Shown: positions 1 through 11,482, numbered from the stretch's first letter. The stretch is DNA of 64,000 nucleotides from Amoebidium appalachense (GCA_963693365.1 CAVNZM010000012.1:8184001-8248000), one strand, 5' to 3'. The notes: generated by a model not told the origin, from the letters alone. Program-made: numbers and translations.

Positions 1-230
1 TGAAAAAACATCGCCCAAGCCACAGTCCCCCCCGGGCCAATCCCGTCAAGGCAGGGATGTGTCTCAACCAATCAAAACGCGCCGTCAGTCCGCCGCACCT
101 TCACCAGGGAGCCAATCAGAAGAGTGCGCTGCACGGCAGGCGCTAGCCAATTGGGAGGAGGGTTGGAAGGGGGACAAAAGTGTTGGTTATGGCGGCGGCT
201 CGTTTTTGTTCTCGGCAGAGTGCACACCTG
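1..230 (+). CDS. Linker exon of EGF/PAN gene (5' truncated by window)
   Basis: Reading frame starts at base 2 and ends in a phase-1 donor, CACCTG|gtactt. It encodes a Ser/Gln/Arg-rich stretch with conserved words [20 protein letters not shown] and SFLFSAEC. The same exon occurs on the minus strand at 30433-30831. Between the copies, indels are multiples of three and many substitutions are synonymous (TTT/TTC, TTC/TTT, GAG/GAA in SFLFSAEC), which is why I call it coding rather than a promoter, despite four CCAAT-like motifs. The domain is not recognised. Confidence 0.7.
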
Positions 231-617
231 GTACTTATCCCCCCCCCCCCCCCCCCCCCCCCCCCCACCCCCCTCCCCGGGCCCTCCCCCTCCTCCCCCC
301 TTCCCCCCTCCCCCCAGCGCCCGCACAGAAACCCACCATATAATGGGCTGTGATCGAGTGTCTTCTGCCCGGCTACATACTTGCCGTTTATTTTGTGTTC
401 CCATTCGTGATCTCTCCCTCGCCTTTCTACCCTTCTTGCATTCCGGCTAACCTCCCTCCCTCCCCCCCCCCCCCCCCCCCCTCCCCCCTTCCCTCCCTCC
501 CCCCCCCCCCCCCCTCCCCACCCGCCTTCCCCCCCCACCCCCCTACCCCCGACCCAACCCAAAACTCCCAATTTGAGGACCCCTGATGACAGGCTCTGTT
601 CAAGTGTCTTCTGCCTG

Positions 618-662
<45 letters not shown>

Positions 663-1615
663 TTTCAGAAGGTTTATTTTAGCTTTTATTCAGGTATGAT
701 TTTTCGGGGTTTTGATTTGGTGACGTTTAGTGTTTTGCCTTTTGGTGCCTCCTCCTCCATACTTCTAACCCTCTGATGCAAGTTACCCCCCCCCCCTCCC
801 CCCCCCCCCCCCTCCCCCCGCAAAAAAAAAAATCCCTCCAAAAAAAAATTGAAATAAAATAAAAATACAAAGAATAAATATTTTGATGCCATTAACAAAG
901 GCAGAGTACCCCTCCCCCCTCCCCCCTCCCCTCTCCCCCCTTCCCCCCTCCCCCCCCCAAAAAAAATAAATAAAATAAAATAAAAATAACAACTTGAAAA
1001 AGAGAAGAGTAAGATAAAAAAAATAAGAATTTAACAACAGAAATCAATACATCAGCAGCACTAGCTGTCAAACAATTGGCAGCGGCTCCCCCTCGCCGTC
1101 CCATTCGCCCTCCAACGACCCAACCCTCACCACCGGCTTCACCTGTCGATATCCCAACGATTGATGGTGGGTGGTGGACTGAACAGGAAAATACAGACAT
1201 ACACGTGCATGTGTATATACACGTGTACAAACACATACATACATACACTACATGCACACAGTCGCACACACGCACAAACACACACACAGTCACACACACA
1301 CACAAAAACACACAAACACATACACGCACACACACACACACGAGTGTGTGCGCACACACGAGAGTGAGCACACCCCCGGGAGTGCATAGACGCGCGAGCG
1401 TGCACACACATACAAACGCACAGCCACGTGAGCAGGAACGTGAACTTGCAACTTGTGCATTAGCCTTTCGTGAGTGCTGTTGTGATTTCTGCACACCGAT
1501 CTATTCAGATGTTTTGTCGGTTACTATTAGAGATTGTTGCCAACACTCCCTCATACTTTCTTCCCTCTCTTTCTCTCCCCCTCTCTCCTTTCCGTCTACC
1601 TCTCCTTCCGCTCCT

Positions 1616-1653
<38 letters not shown>

Positions 1654-2470
1654 ACCCCCCCACCCTCCCCCCGCAAAAAAAAACCCCCTAAAAAAAAATT
1701 GAAATAAAATAAAAATACAAAGAATAAATATTTTGATGCCATTAACAAAGGCAGAGTACCCCCCCCCCCCCCCCCCTTCCCCTCTCCCCCCTTCCCCCCT
1801 CCCCCCCCCCAAAAAAAATAAATAAAATAAAATAAAAATAACAACTTGAAAAAGAGAAGAGCAAGTAAAAAAATAAGAATTTAACAACAGAAATCAATAC
1901 ATCAGCAGCACTAGCTGTCAAACAATTGGCAGCGGCTCCCCCTCGCCGTCCCATTCGCCCTCCAACGACCCAACCCTCACCACCGGCTTCACCTGTCGAT
2001 ATCCCAACGATTGATGGTGGGTGGTGGACTGAACAGGAAAATACAGACATACACGTGCATGTGTATATACACGTGTACAAACACATACATACATACACTA
2101 CATGCACACAGTCGCACACACGCACAAACACACACACAGTCACACACACACACAAAAGCACACAAACACATACACGCACACACACACACACGAGTGTGTG
2201 CGCACACACGAGAGTGAGCACACCCCCGGGAGTGCATACACGCGCGAGCGTGCACACACATACAAACGCACAGCCACGTGAGCAGGAACGCGCACTTGCA
2301 ACTTGTGCATTAGCCTTTCGTGAGTGCTGTTGTGATTTCTGCACACCGATCTATTCAGATGTTTTGTCGGTTACTATTAGAGATTGTTGCCAACACTCCC
2401 TCATACTTTCTTCCCTCTCTTTCTCTCCCCCTCTCTCCCTTTCCGTCTACCTCTCCTTCCGCTCCTTCCC

Positions 2471-2516
<46 letters not shown>

Positions 2517-2656
2517 AGTTCTCCGGGACCCTCCCTCTTGCTCACCCTCCCTCTCCCTTTCCCACTCTCTCACCCTCACTCTCTCTCTCTGCCCCCTCCT
2601 CCCTCCCCCCCCCCCCCCCCCCCCTCTCGCTCTCTCTTTGTCTGTGTGTGTGTGTG

Positions 2657-2688
<32 letters not shown>

Positions 2689-2818
2689 GTGTCTCAGACT
2701 CTGTGTGTTTGTATGTTTGATTAGTCACATTAGTTACCGAATATATTTCTTGATTTTTGCTATTCAATGAGCTGCCCATGCCAGGCAGTATTGAATATGA
2801 CCGGTGTGGGTGACCTCG

Positions 2819-2900
<82 letters not shown>

Positions 2901-3654
2901 GGAGGGGGGAGGATCAGAGTCGAGAAATGGAGGATGGGGGGTTGTATGCGGAAGGATATACATTCTTATCCAACATGAATCTAGCCCAAAATTGTCGTTT
3001 ATGTGCTTCAACGGTACGTGGAAGTCTCACCAATGACGTTTTTTCAGTATGCAGTTATTGGCAATTTAGCAAGAAGTTGTCTTTTCGCCTTAATGTTAAA
3101 ACGATATGGGCAGGTCGTCTGGTGGCAGCAGCAGCTCCCCCAGTAACCTCCCCGACACCCACCGGTATGTAATAGCACGTGCACAAACACGTGTTATGCT
3201 TGAATGTGTGTGTGTGAAAGGTGTGTGTGGGTGTTTCCGTATAGAAGCATATGTAGCATGGGCATATGGTATGATATGGGTTGCCAGACGCGTGTACTTC
3301 GGTTTGTCTTATGGTTGAGAAGTGAAGAGGGGCAGGTGTGTGTACGTGTGCACGTGTGTGTGTGTGTGTGTGTGTGACGGTGTGTGTGTGCGCGCTCTTG
3401 TGCTTGTGATTATGGAACTTCGGGGAGAAGGGAGAGGGATGGGGGGAAGGCAGGTGTGTGTACGGATGTGTGTGTGTGAGTGTGTGTGCTTGCAATTAGG
3501 GAATGGGGAGGAGTGTTGGGGGGGAAGGGTGGGTGGGTTGGGGGGGGGGGGGGGGGGGGGGGGGGGGAGAGGGGGAGGGAAGGGAGGCAGGTGTGTGTTT
3601 TTGTTTGTGCGTGTGCATGAGTGTGTCTAGGGAGACAATGTGGGGGTACGTTGG

Positions 3655-3721
<67 letters not shown>

Positions 3722-3768
3722 TGTGGGTGTGTGTGACACGCCTGCACACACACACACACACTCACAAC

Positions 3769-3817
<49 letters not shown>

Positions 3818-3855
3818 AGACACACACACGCACACACGCACACACATACACACAT

Positions 3856-3898
<43 letters not shown>

Positions 3899-3966
3899 GA
3901 GTGAGACAGACACGCACACACAGACACACACACACACATACACAAACAGAGAGAGACACAGAGGCA

Positions 3967-4058
<92 letters not shown>

Positions 4059-5279
4059 AAAAAGCACACAGGTAGGAAAACACACACATACATACATACA
4101 CACAGATGCAGATATGTCATAATTGCTGTAATGCAAAAATTGCGCACGTGTGGCATGTGACAGCGCACCAATTAGATCGCGCTGTGTTCATGGTATGCAG
4201 CCTCAGGTATCCAAATTAAAATTTGTGGCGCTCATGATTGGCCGTTTTAGGAATTAGATCTTATTGTGTTTAGGTTGATTTTTTGGTAGCATGAGGAGAG
4301 CGAAATATTTGACCATATCTATAGTAAGTTATTTGCTTTTTTTGGCTCCAGGGAGGGGGGGGTTAGGGGGGGGGGGGGGGGGGGGGAGGGGGGCCGCCTG
4401 CGTAAATTCCCGAAAATCCGTTTTTGTGCAATTTTCCACGCACCAGGGCATGTGTTATATGCAGAGGAATGTCTGTATGATACAAGTAGGCGTGCGTGCA
4501 CGTCACATCCAACCAAACTCTAAAAACACATACATGGTTGGCGCGTTGTCAACGCGGACCCCCACAGACACACACACACTGTCAGCTGCGCGAGCAAACA
4601 CAAACACACAGTCACGTGTGTGCACACATACACGCATTGCACGTATATGCTTATGCACACACACCGCTGTTGCACATACAAACAGCAACACAGACACACA
4701 CGCGGTGTGGTGATGGTCAAGGAGTGCGCTGACTTGCAAAAGACCACCACGATTGGGTGAGAGGTGAGAAGGTAGAAAGACACCGTGCACATGCATGGTC
4801 AAACACATACACCCACCCAGTTACACATCAAAGTATACGTCTATGTATGTGTGTGCCTTTAATCGGGGCTAATCTGTGCGATTGCAGATGTGGATGAGTG
4901 CGCCCTTGGGCAGCATAACTGCGCTGGCCAATCAAATTGCAGGAAGGTGCCGGGCTCATTTGCTTGCGATTGCAATGCCGGATTCACTTTAATCGGCACA
5001 AGGTGCGCAGGTAAGCGTCCGTACATCTCCCTATACATCAAGTTAAAGCAAGGTGTATTAATGCGTGTGGATATATGACGGGGAGCCGTTTGGAACCCTA
5101 AATTATCACCTATATTGCACCCAACGCCATAATCTGAAATTTTCGTAGTGAATATGAAGTTCCTTTACGCCTCATTGTTTTTCTTTTTTTTCTCTCGCTT
5201 ATATTGAAGCATAATTTTTGACAATATTCTTGGCAGCAAAAACGTTCTACATAAATTGATATCAAGCTGTAACACACAG

Positions 5280-5345
<66 letters not shown>

Positions 5346-5928
5346 GTGGTGCGGGGGGTGGGTGGGTGGGTGGGGGGGGGGGGGGGGGGGGGGGAAGGGG
5401 GGAGGGGGGGGGGGGGGGGGGGGGGGGGGATATTTACAGGAATTGCATTATTCATTAGGAAGAGGCACAGAAATGTCTCAAAGCTATTAATCTATAGCAC
5501 CCAAAACATTGATCACCTTGTCTAATCTAATCATTGACTCAGATGTCAACGAGTGCACCACCGGCAAGCACAACTGTAGCCCCGATGCAACATGCACAAA
5601 CACACCGGGCAGCTTTTCATGCGCATGCAAGAGTGGATTTGGGGGCAATGGAATAACATGCATAGGTATGGAAGATTGTGTTGGTAATGTTGGCCCTAAT
5701 AAGGTGACGTGAGACTGTATCATACATGTAGGCATGCCCATTACTCTGAACTTTACGTTTATTGGCTTCAGGTTGGTACACTTATGTAAAAGACAAAAAA
5801 TACCCTTCAAAACACAATAATGGTTAAGTTAAGTGCCTACCGTCACTCTCAGCCTGTTAGCCGCCGTCGGCTCTTCAAAGACACGCGCACACACACACAT
5901 ACACACGCACACACGCAGGCGCGCGCGT

Positions 5929-5971
<43 letters not shown>

Positions 5972-6006
5972 CACACACACACGTGACAGGGTCACATAAA
6001 CACACT

Positions 6007-6043
<37 letters not shown>

Positions 6044-8290
6044 GCGCACGCGCACGCAGCGCACACGCACACACACACGCACACACACGCTGAAGGACAA
6101 AAACCTCACATAGATGTGTCTGCATTCCCTTGAGTATCTTCTCACCTCTTAGAAATAGGTAAATAACATGGCATAACCCTTTGGCCACATTCCCAGATGT
6201 GGATGAGTGCACCACCGGCAAGCACAATTGCAGCCCTGATGCAACATGCACAAACACACCGGGCAACTACACATGCGCGTGCAAGAGTGGATTCACCGGC
6301 AACGGAATAACGTGCACAGGTATGTAGAAAATGTGTTAGCAACGTTGGTCCCGATAAATCAATTGGTGTTATGCACGCGCAAACGTGCAAGGCTTCCAAC
6401 TCTTCTTTCGCAGTGTCTGGTGGCTTCGTTTGAATTTGTCTGCAACTATGGGGAGCTCACACAAAGCATTAAAGACCTGCATCGGAACAAAATGTCGACG
6501 GTGCCATGGAAGCATACACGTAAAACATGAAGTACGAAACTTTTTAAAAAGGGGAAGAACTCGTAGTATACAAACACAAACCCCATTGAGAATTATCATT
6601 CTGCGAGTTAAATTTAAGGCATGTTCATTATGACTCAGTTTATGTATTTACGCATGACTTAATTTGTAATCTATGACACGTATCTTCGTGTACGATAAAT
6701 GAGTACCAACTGTTACACCTCCAAATACGCGGGCATAGAGGCACCAAACAGTTTAAACCGAATCAATCCGTAATTTTTTTGAAAAAATGTCCAAACTTCC
6801 GAATCACATGGGTCATACTCGGGACCATTGAACCGCAAGGTCATCATTTGCCACACCGTCAGAGCATACACGGTAGCAGGAAAGACCACCTATCGTAGTG
6901 GCAAAATGAGCGGGGCGATAAAAAAGGATTGGGGGAGATGGAGTGTCGGCTTCGGCAGCCGGCATTTTTTGGAATGGCCAAAATCGCACCGCTTCAAGAT
7001 CCGCACACGTAGTTGGATAAACATCACGGATATTTATTGCCGCAGGGCGAGAAATCAAGGTAGCAGGAAAGGCCATATATCACACATCCTGAAGTTCCCT
7101 GTCCGTCTAACCCTGGATCTAAAAATAAACGTCATGATTTTAATGACGTGTTTGCAGCAAACCAGTTACGCCAAAAAAATTACCAGCCAGTCCGGTAGTT
7201 GAACAGTTTTCAAAAACCGAAAACTGGTCCCCCGTTTCGATCATGCCGCTCACACACGCGGACTGACTGAAAAAGGCATGAGCCCAAAGATTTTATAAGT
7301 TGTGTGGAGGAATGCTGATTGGATGATCTAAAACGCCCATATGGGGTGCTGATACTCAGGCAATGGACAATTTAAAAAAACCAGACGCCTTGTCCGGATG
7401 CAAATGCCATGCCACGTCACGGTTTGAAGAACAAACGTCATGGTGGCAAAGCAAAATAGCTAGCCATATACATGTTTTTACGTAATCTATTTCATGGAGC
7501 TTCTATTCACTATGATAGATCAAAATGGACATGTATTTGCTGGTAATGCCATCAACGTTACAAAACATTAGCGAATAAAAAGACAGAGATTTATCGGCGA
7601 TTCGAGCTCGAATCGAAGCACCAATCCAAAACTCGCTTTCTTAGACTTTTTCAGTGGTGTTTTCGGTTTTGCGGGAGGGGGCACATATGAACCTCACATC
7701 CTTTACTCCGATTATTATTATTATTATTATTATTTTTCTTTTTTTTTTCCCTTTTCCAAATCTATAAAAATGTATTCTTGCGCGCCAAAAATTCCCGCTC
7801 AAATTTCCATCTTTGGCTACACGGTGCGATCGCACGCAAATTATTGGTTCGTGCAATGTTTTTTTTTTTTTTTTGAGATTGCGACATTCCTACTTTTTTT
7901 TTTTTAAATCTATAAAAGGATTCTTCCTATTTCTAATATTTTTCCCACCACCGTTACAGATGTAGACGAATGTACTACTCGTTCATTGGTGTGCCATGCC
8001 AACGCAATCTGCACCAACACGAAGGGCAGCTTTACGTGTGCATGCAGTCCTGGGTATGTGGGAGATGGAACAACGTGCTCCGGTAAGCAAAACACATGCT
8101 CACAGTGTTTGGAGTCTGTTTGCATGCCCTGGTATACACACAGCTTGATGGTCATGCACAAACACACACACAGGAACACATGCGCACGTGTGTGCACACA
8201 CGTGCACATACAGGTGTACAGACATTCGCGCCGCGGCATTCAAACACACAAAGTCATAGACACACGCACACACAAACACGCACGCGCGCA

Positions 8291-8357
<67 letters not shown>

Positions 8358-8364
8358 ACACATA

Positions 8365-8428
<64 letters not shown>

Positions 8429-8810
8429 TGCACGCATGTACGCACACACGCAGGCACACCAAACACACCAAACACCCACACACACCCACACATACACACA
8501 CATACACACACATACACACAAACAGAAATGCACGTGCTCAGTGCGTAGGCAACTAGACGCAGGCGGGACACATGCACCCGCACACAGTATCTCAGCTCCT
8601 TTGCTGACTACCCTCCTTCTTCCTTAAAAGCTATTTCGGTCTTGTAATGTAGTCTAATGTATTCAGAAGGCTCTCCCAGAGTCTTTCCCCTGAAGTACCA
8701 TTAACGATGTGACCCTTTCGGTCGTTTGCCCTCCAATGTAGTCCCTAAGAATCCATGCGGCCCGGGGGGAGGGGAAGTGGGAGGCTGGGGGGGGGGGGGG
8801 GGGGGGGGGG

Positions 8811-8857
<47 letters not shown>

Positions 8858-9278
8858 GCGCAGATGGCTTGTTTGTCCGAATACAAATATGTGGCGATAG
8901 CGCAGAGTCCCACTACCCGGTTTTTAGGGACTCCCGTCAAGACCCAGCTACCTTTTCATGGGCAGTGCCAGGAGATCACTGACAAAAAAAAAAAAGCTAG
9001 CTCATTCTATACATGTTACTAAACTGTACGGAGATGCAGACACACATACATACAATTGCAATTAAGGGGGTTTTCTTTTAGGCCGATTTATTGGCCACTT
9101 TCGGGTCAGCTTTAATCATAGTGTGATGCGCATCCAGCCAATCACATTGCACATTATATTCCTTCGGGTCTGGCCCGACCCGGATTCCTAAAAGAAACCC
9201 TGTTCAATTCAACCCATTGTTTTCAACTAAAAAAATTGCCGCGAAGTTGAATACTCATACTTATCATGCCCAAACCCC

Positions 9279-9311
<33 letters not shown>

Positions 9312-10395
9312 TCTAACAGACATCGACGAATGTGCTCTGGGAATACACAAGTGCCATATGAATGCCACGTGCACAAATGCCCCAGCTGGGAGCTACAGCT
9401 GCTCATGCAACTCGGGATATGAGGGCACAGGGACTGCATGCACTACTAGTACGTATATCCCATTCCTTAAATTACTATCTCATGAGTGCTGGCAGTAGAT
9501 GATCCCATAAATTTCTAAACTTCCCATATCGTTAGTGCTGATAGTACGTATATCCCAGCCTTTTTAACATCCTATCTCATGAGTGCCTGTAATGGGTATA
9601 GAGAATTTTTAGCTGTCTCCCTGGGCCTGGTACTCGCAGGTATATGCCGGGAAGCCCATCATTGGCAAGATATCTCATTAGTGCTGATAGTATGAACATA
9701 TCCCGTCCCCCTTGTGTACGCAAGGACGAAAACCATCTCCTTGGTCGTGGCATGGTAGGGTAGTAAAAATATATTCTATGGACTTCCTATCTCATTAGTA
9801 CTTGTAGTAAGAATGTATGCCATCCCATGGAAACTAATCCTTGGTGTGGTAGTAGTTATATCCCATTTTGTGAAAATCTATCTCAATTGTGCTGGTAGTA
9901 AGAAGTATCCCAATCCGATTAAAACTGTCTCGTTGGCGCGGTGGTAAAGATATACTTAACTCCATGAAAATATGTCTCAGTAACTGCCAGTACTACATAG
10001 GTATATGCCATTCCAATAATCAATGGTGTTGATAATACGTATCCAATTTACATATCCCAATATTTGAAAACCGTTGATAACAGAGTCCAAAATACAAACA
10101 AGCAACAACTAATTTGAATCATCCCCCAGAACTCATCTCCGTTACCGATGCAACCGTGTTCCCGACGGTTACCGGGCTGAAATGCTTTTCGAACCCTTTA
10201 ACCACTGCTCGTGTTAAAATTCCCGAGGAATGTGCCAAAATTTGCATAAATATGGCTGGCTGCACATTCTTCACCCTGGATATGAACAATAAGAGCACCA
10301 CCGATAACAACTGTATGGTCTACACATCATGCAATTACCTCAGCCCTGAACCTGACTTGAATGCACACCCATATGTCACTTTCAAACGTAAGCAA

Positions 10396-10426
<31 letters not shown>

Positions 10427-10460
10427 CTCCCCCTCCCCTTCTCCTCCTTCTTCTTCAGCC

Positions 10461-10492
<32 letters not shown>

Positions 10493-11367
10493 AAAAAAAA
10501 AAGAGAAGAGAAGAAAAGGCAAAGAAAGAAAGAAAAGAAAACCACGACCGCCACAACACATACACACTACATAATGATTGCGTACCACGTCCCCAAACTT
10601 TCCACGTGATGATGAGACGAATATACATAACCTGGTTTTAATTCATATTCAAAGTTTCAAAAAAATTACAGAGCATTTTGCTATTAGTCTAAGTATTACT
10701 TCAAAAGTACCCGATTAAAGTCCATCCGTGCATGTGTGAGCGCTTGCCCAGCGTGCATGTGAGCTAAGCGCACACTTGCAGCATGTGTCACGGTGCACAC
10801 ACATGTATGTGTCAAGGCGTGTGTGTGTATGTTTGTAAGCTCTAGCACCGGCAATTGCATGGGTGTGTGTGCGCACATGGGGATGTTGCGCATGTGCGTG
10901 GCAGTGCATGCTGTGTACATGTCCTCGTGTGTCAAAGTTTAGACAGCCAATCACTGACCATCATTAAATTTAAACGTTACTCAGTGATCACAGCCCCAAC
11001 AACATGGCCGGCGCCCATGTCATACCAATGCCTCGACGAACCTGCAGGGAACCGCATGGCGACACCGAGTCCAAGTCCGAGTCCGAGGAAACCAGTTTTC
11101 GGGGGCCTGCGAGGGAGCCTACAGGCCCTTACAGGAATCATAACTAACACTATAACTAACGTTCTTGGCGGGCTATTGGATATTAGATATTCGAGTGCTG
11201 GGACGGACACAGTTACCACGTGCAAAAACACGTGCTCAAACAGGGCAACAATGAGCGCATGCAAATACTATACTTATGATTCACAATGGAAGAGGTGTGA
11301 GTATTACAAGGATTGTAAGTATTTGGTGTCGAGATCATCCGATAAGGTGCAGGCGTTTAAATTATGA
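1..11367 (+). CDS. EGF/PAN-domain extracellular protein gene (5' end outside window)
   Basis: Multi-exon gene assembled from splice sites and domain content. Exons: 1-230, 1056-1166, 1906-2016, 3114-3164, 4888-5010, 5543-5665, 6197-6319, 7960-8082, 9320-9448, 10130-10387 and about 10947-11367. All internal exons are multiples of three and bounded by phase-1 introns, as is usual for shuffled extracellular modules. Order: Ser/Gln-rich linker, two copies of a Pro/Thr-rich exon, a short Pro/Thr exon, five EGF domains with the D-x-[DN]-E-C start, a PAN/Apple domain and a Cys-rich PAN-like tail. Many disulphide cysteines and no internal membrane segment suggest a secreted or surface protein for binding or adhesion (inference). 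The start codon and signal peptide must lie left of the window. The phase of the last junction does not fit perfectly, so an exon may be missing there. A paralogue lies at 22,494-32,169 on the other strand. Confidence 0.75.
1056..1166 (+). CDS. Pro/Thr-rich exon, copy 1
   Basis: 111-nt exon, acceptor atcag|CAGC and donor GATG|gtgggt, phase 1 at both ends. Encodes a Pro/Arg/Thr linker containing [16 protein letters not shown]. An exon of the same length and phase is found at 1906-2016 (identical) and on the minus strand at 29757-29867. Probably an extended, possibly O-glycosylated spacer (inference). Confidence 0.65.
1906..2016 (+). CDS. Pro/Thr-rich exon, copy 2 (tandem duplicate)
   Basis: Identical in sequence to the exon at 1056-1166, exactly 850 bp downstream. 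Since it is 111 nt and phase 1-1, including both copies in the mRNA would lengthen the linker by 37 residues without changing the frame. Whether both are spliced in cannot be told from the sequence. Confidence 0.6.
3114..3164 (+). CDS. Short Pro/Thr exon of EGF/PAN gene
   Basis: 51-nt phase 1-1 exon between gggcag| and |gtatgt, encoding [18 protein letters not shown] across its junctions. A diverged 51-nt exon with the same splice sites is at 28738-28788 (+). Conservation of length, phase and the SPTPT end supports coding use. Confidence 0.6.
3655..4052. repeat. (TG)n/(CA)n microsatellite
   Basis: A (TG)n run switches at about 3740 to a long interrupted (CA)n run, so the block could fold as an inverted repeat. 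Long open frames here are repeat artefacts. It lies in an intron of the EGF/PAN gene. Confidence 0.95.
4888..5010 (+). CDS. EGF-like domain exon 1
   Basis: 123-nt exon, attgcag|AT to GCAG|gtaagc, phase 1-1, encoding one EGF domain that starts [12 protein letters not shown] and has six cysteines. The Asn/Asp expected in the C-x-[DN]-x4-[FY]-x-C hydroxylation motif is Lys here ([10 protein letters not shown]). The minus-strand paralogue exon (26736-26858) keeps Asn. Calcium binding is predicted from the D-x-D-E-C start. Confidence 0.9.
5543..5665 (+). CDS. Calcium-binding EGF-like domain exon 2
   Basis: 123-nt phase 1-1 exon, gactcag|AT to CATAG|gtatgg. Domain starts [12 protein letters not shown] and has the intact C-x-N-x4-F-x-C motif ([10 protein letters not shown]). 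Nearly the same sequence as the exon at 6197-6319, so one arose by recent exon duplication. Confidence 0.9.
6197..6319 (+). CDS. Calcium-binding EGF-like domain exon 3
   Basis: 123-nt phase 1-1 exon, tcccag|AT to CACAG|gtatgt. [12 protein letters not shown] start, [10 protein letters not shown] hydroxylation-type motif. Sister copy of the exon at 5543-5665. The paralogue on the minus strand has no exon with the TTGKHNC signature. Confidence 0.9.
6320..7959 (+). other. Intron, no gene seen
   Basis: Intron between EGF exons 3 and 4. Mostly unique AT-rich sequence with a short (ATT)n run near 7713-7733 and poly(T) runs near the 3' end. No convincing open frame on either strand. Confidence 0.6.
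7960..8082 (+). CDS. Calcium-binding EGF-like domain exon 4
   Basis: 123-nt phase 1-1 exon, gttacag|AT to CTCCG|gtaagc. [12 protein letters not shown] start and [10 protein letters not shown] motif; six cysteines. No close counterpart found in the minus-strand paralogue. Confidence 0.88.
8286..8430. repeat. (CA)n microsatellite
   Basis: Long (CA)n array with few interruptions in the intron after EGF exon 4. Confidence 0.95.
9066..9200. mobile_element. Possible short inverted-repeat element
   Basis: About 135 bp bounded by an imperfect inverted repeat: TTTCTTTTAGG at the left and CCTAAAAGAAA at the right. No clear target-site duplication. May be a degraded MITE. Confidence 0.3.
9320..9448 (+). 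CDS. Calcium-binding EGF-like domain exon 5
   Basis: 129-nt phase 1-1 exon following a poly(C) run and ctaacag|AC; donor ACTA|gtacgt. [12 protein letters not shown] start, [11 protein letters not shown] motif with one extra residue. Closely matches the minus-strand exon at 24590-24718. The intron behind it is filled by a minisatellite whose units look like this donor junction. Confidence 0.9.
9449..10060 (+). repeat. Degenerate intronic minisatellite of splice-donor-like units
   Basis: Roughly 50-100 bp imperfect units with the pattern AGTAcgtATATCCCAT...ATCTCATTAGTGCTGGT, starting exactly at the 5' splice site of the EGF exon ending at 9448. Units restart near 9543, 9687, 9806, 9851 and 9896. 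The paralogous intron at 24180-24590 (reverse strand) has the same family. Confidence 0.8.
10130..10387 (+). CDS. PAN/Apple-domain exon
   Basis: 258-nt phase 1-1 exon, ccccag|AA to TCAAAC|gtaagc. Encodes an 86-residue PAN/Apple-type module with the signature [18 protein letters not shown] followed by a Cys pair (CMVYTSC). PAN/Apple domains bind proteins or carbohydrates outside the cell. The minus-strand counterpart (23908-24160) is frameshifted. Confidence 0.85.
10947..11367 (+). CDS. Terminal Cys-rich (PAN-like) exon with stop
   Basis: Ends at a TGA at 11365-11367. Encodes a Ser/Pro spacer, then a PAN-like core with [21 protein letters not shown] and [11 protein letters not shown]. Strongly similar to the minus-strand exon 22494-22899. 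The acceptor homologous between paralogues (cag|CCAATCACTG) gives a phase that does not match the phase-1 end of the previous exon; an alternative acceptor at 10941-10942 (tttag|AC) would match here but not in the paralogue. Confidence 0.8.
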
Positions 11368-11476
11368 AAATTTAATAAGGGCAGTTCGCGATCGCTAAAA
11401 GTTTTGATTAGTTTTGTTTTCGGTGACTATATATGGCAGTACCCTTACGTTAGTGCCCTACTACTTTTAGTTTTAG

Positions 11477-11482
11477 AATAAA
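11477..11482 (+). terminator. Candidate polyadenylation signal of EGF/PAN gene
   Basis: AATAAA about 110 bp after the stop codon, the first such hexamer downstream in the sense direction. Confidence 0.5.

Larger units (their letters stand above)
812..2511 (+). repeat. 850-bp tandem duplication carrying a Pro/Thr exon
   Basis: Two adjacent copies of 850 bp, for example ATTGAAATAAAATAAAAATA at 849 and again at 1699. Each holds a poly(C) run, an A-rich stretch, the 111-nt exon and a (CA)n-rich intron segment. Only a few point differences and homopolymer length changes separate them, so the event is recent. Exact edges lie in poly(C) and cannot be fixed. Confidence 0.9.

Noticed and set aside
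1260-1360. CRISPR-like regularly spaced repeats
   Set aside because: These and the other arrays are simple microsatellites or minisatellites in a spliced eukaryotic genome; no unique spacers of constant size.
3410-4171. Long frames of alternating Cys/Val or Thr/His in (TG)n/(CA)n arrays, here and at many other sites
   Set aside because: Dinucleotide repeats are open in several frames on both strands; composition is pure repeat and no splice or start context supports a protein.
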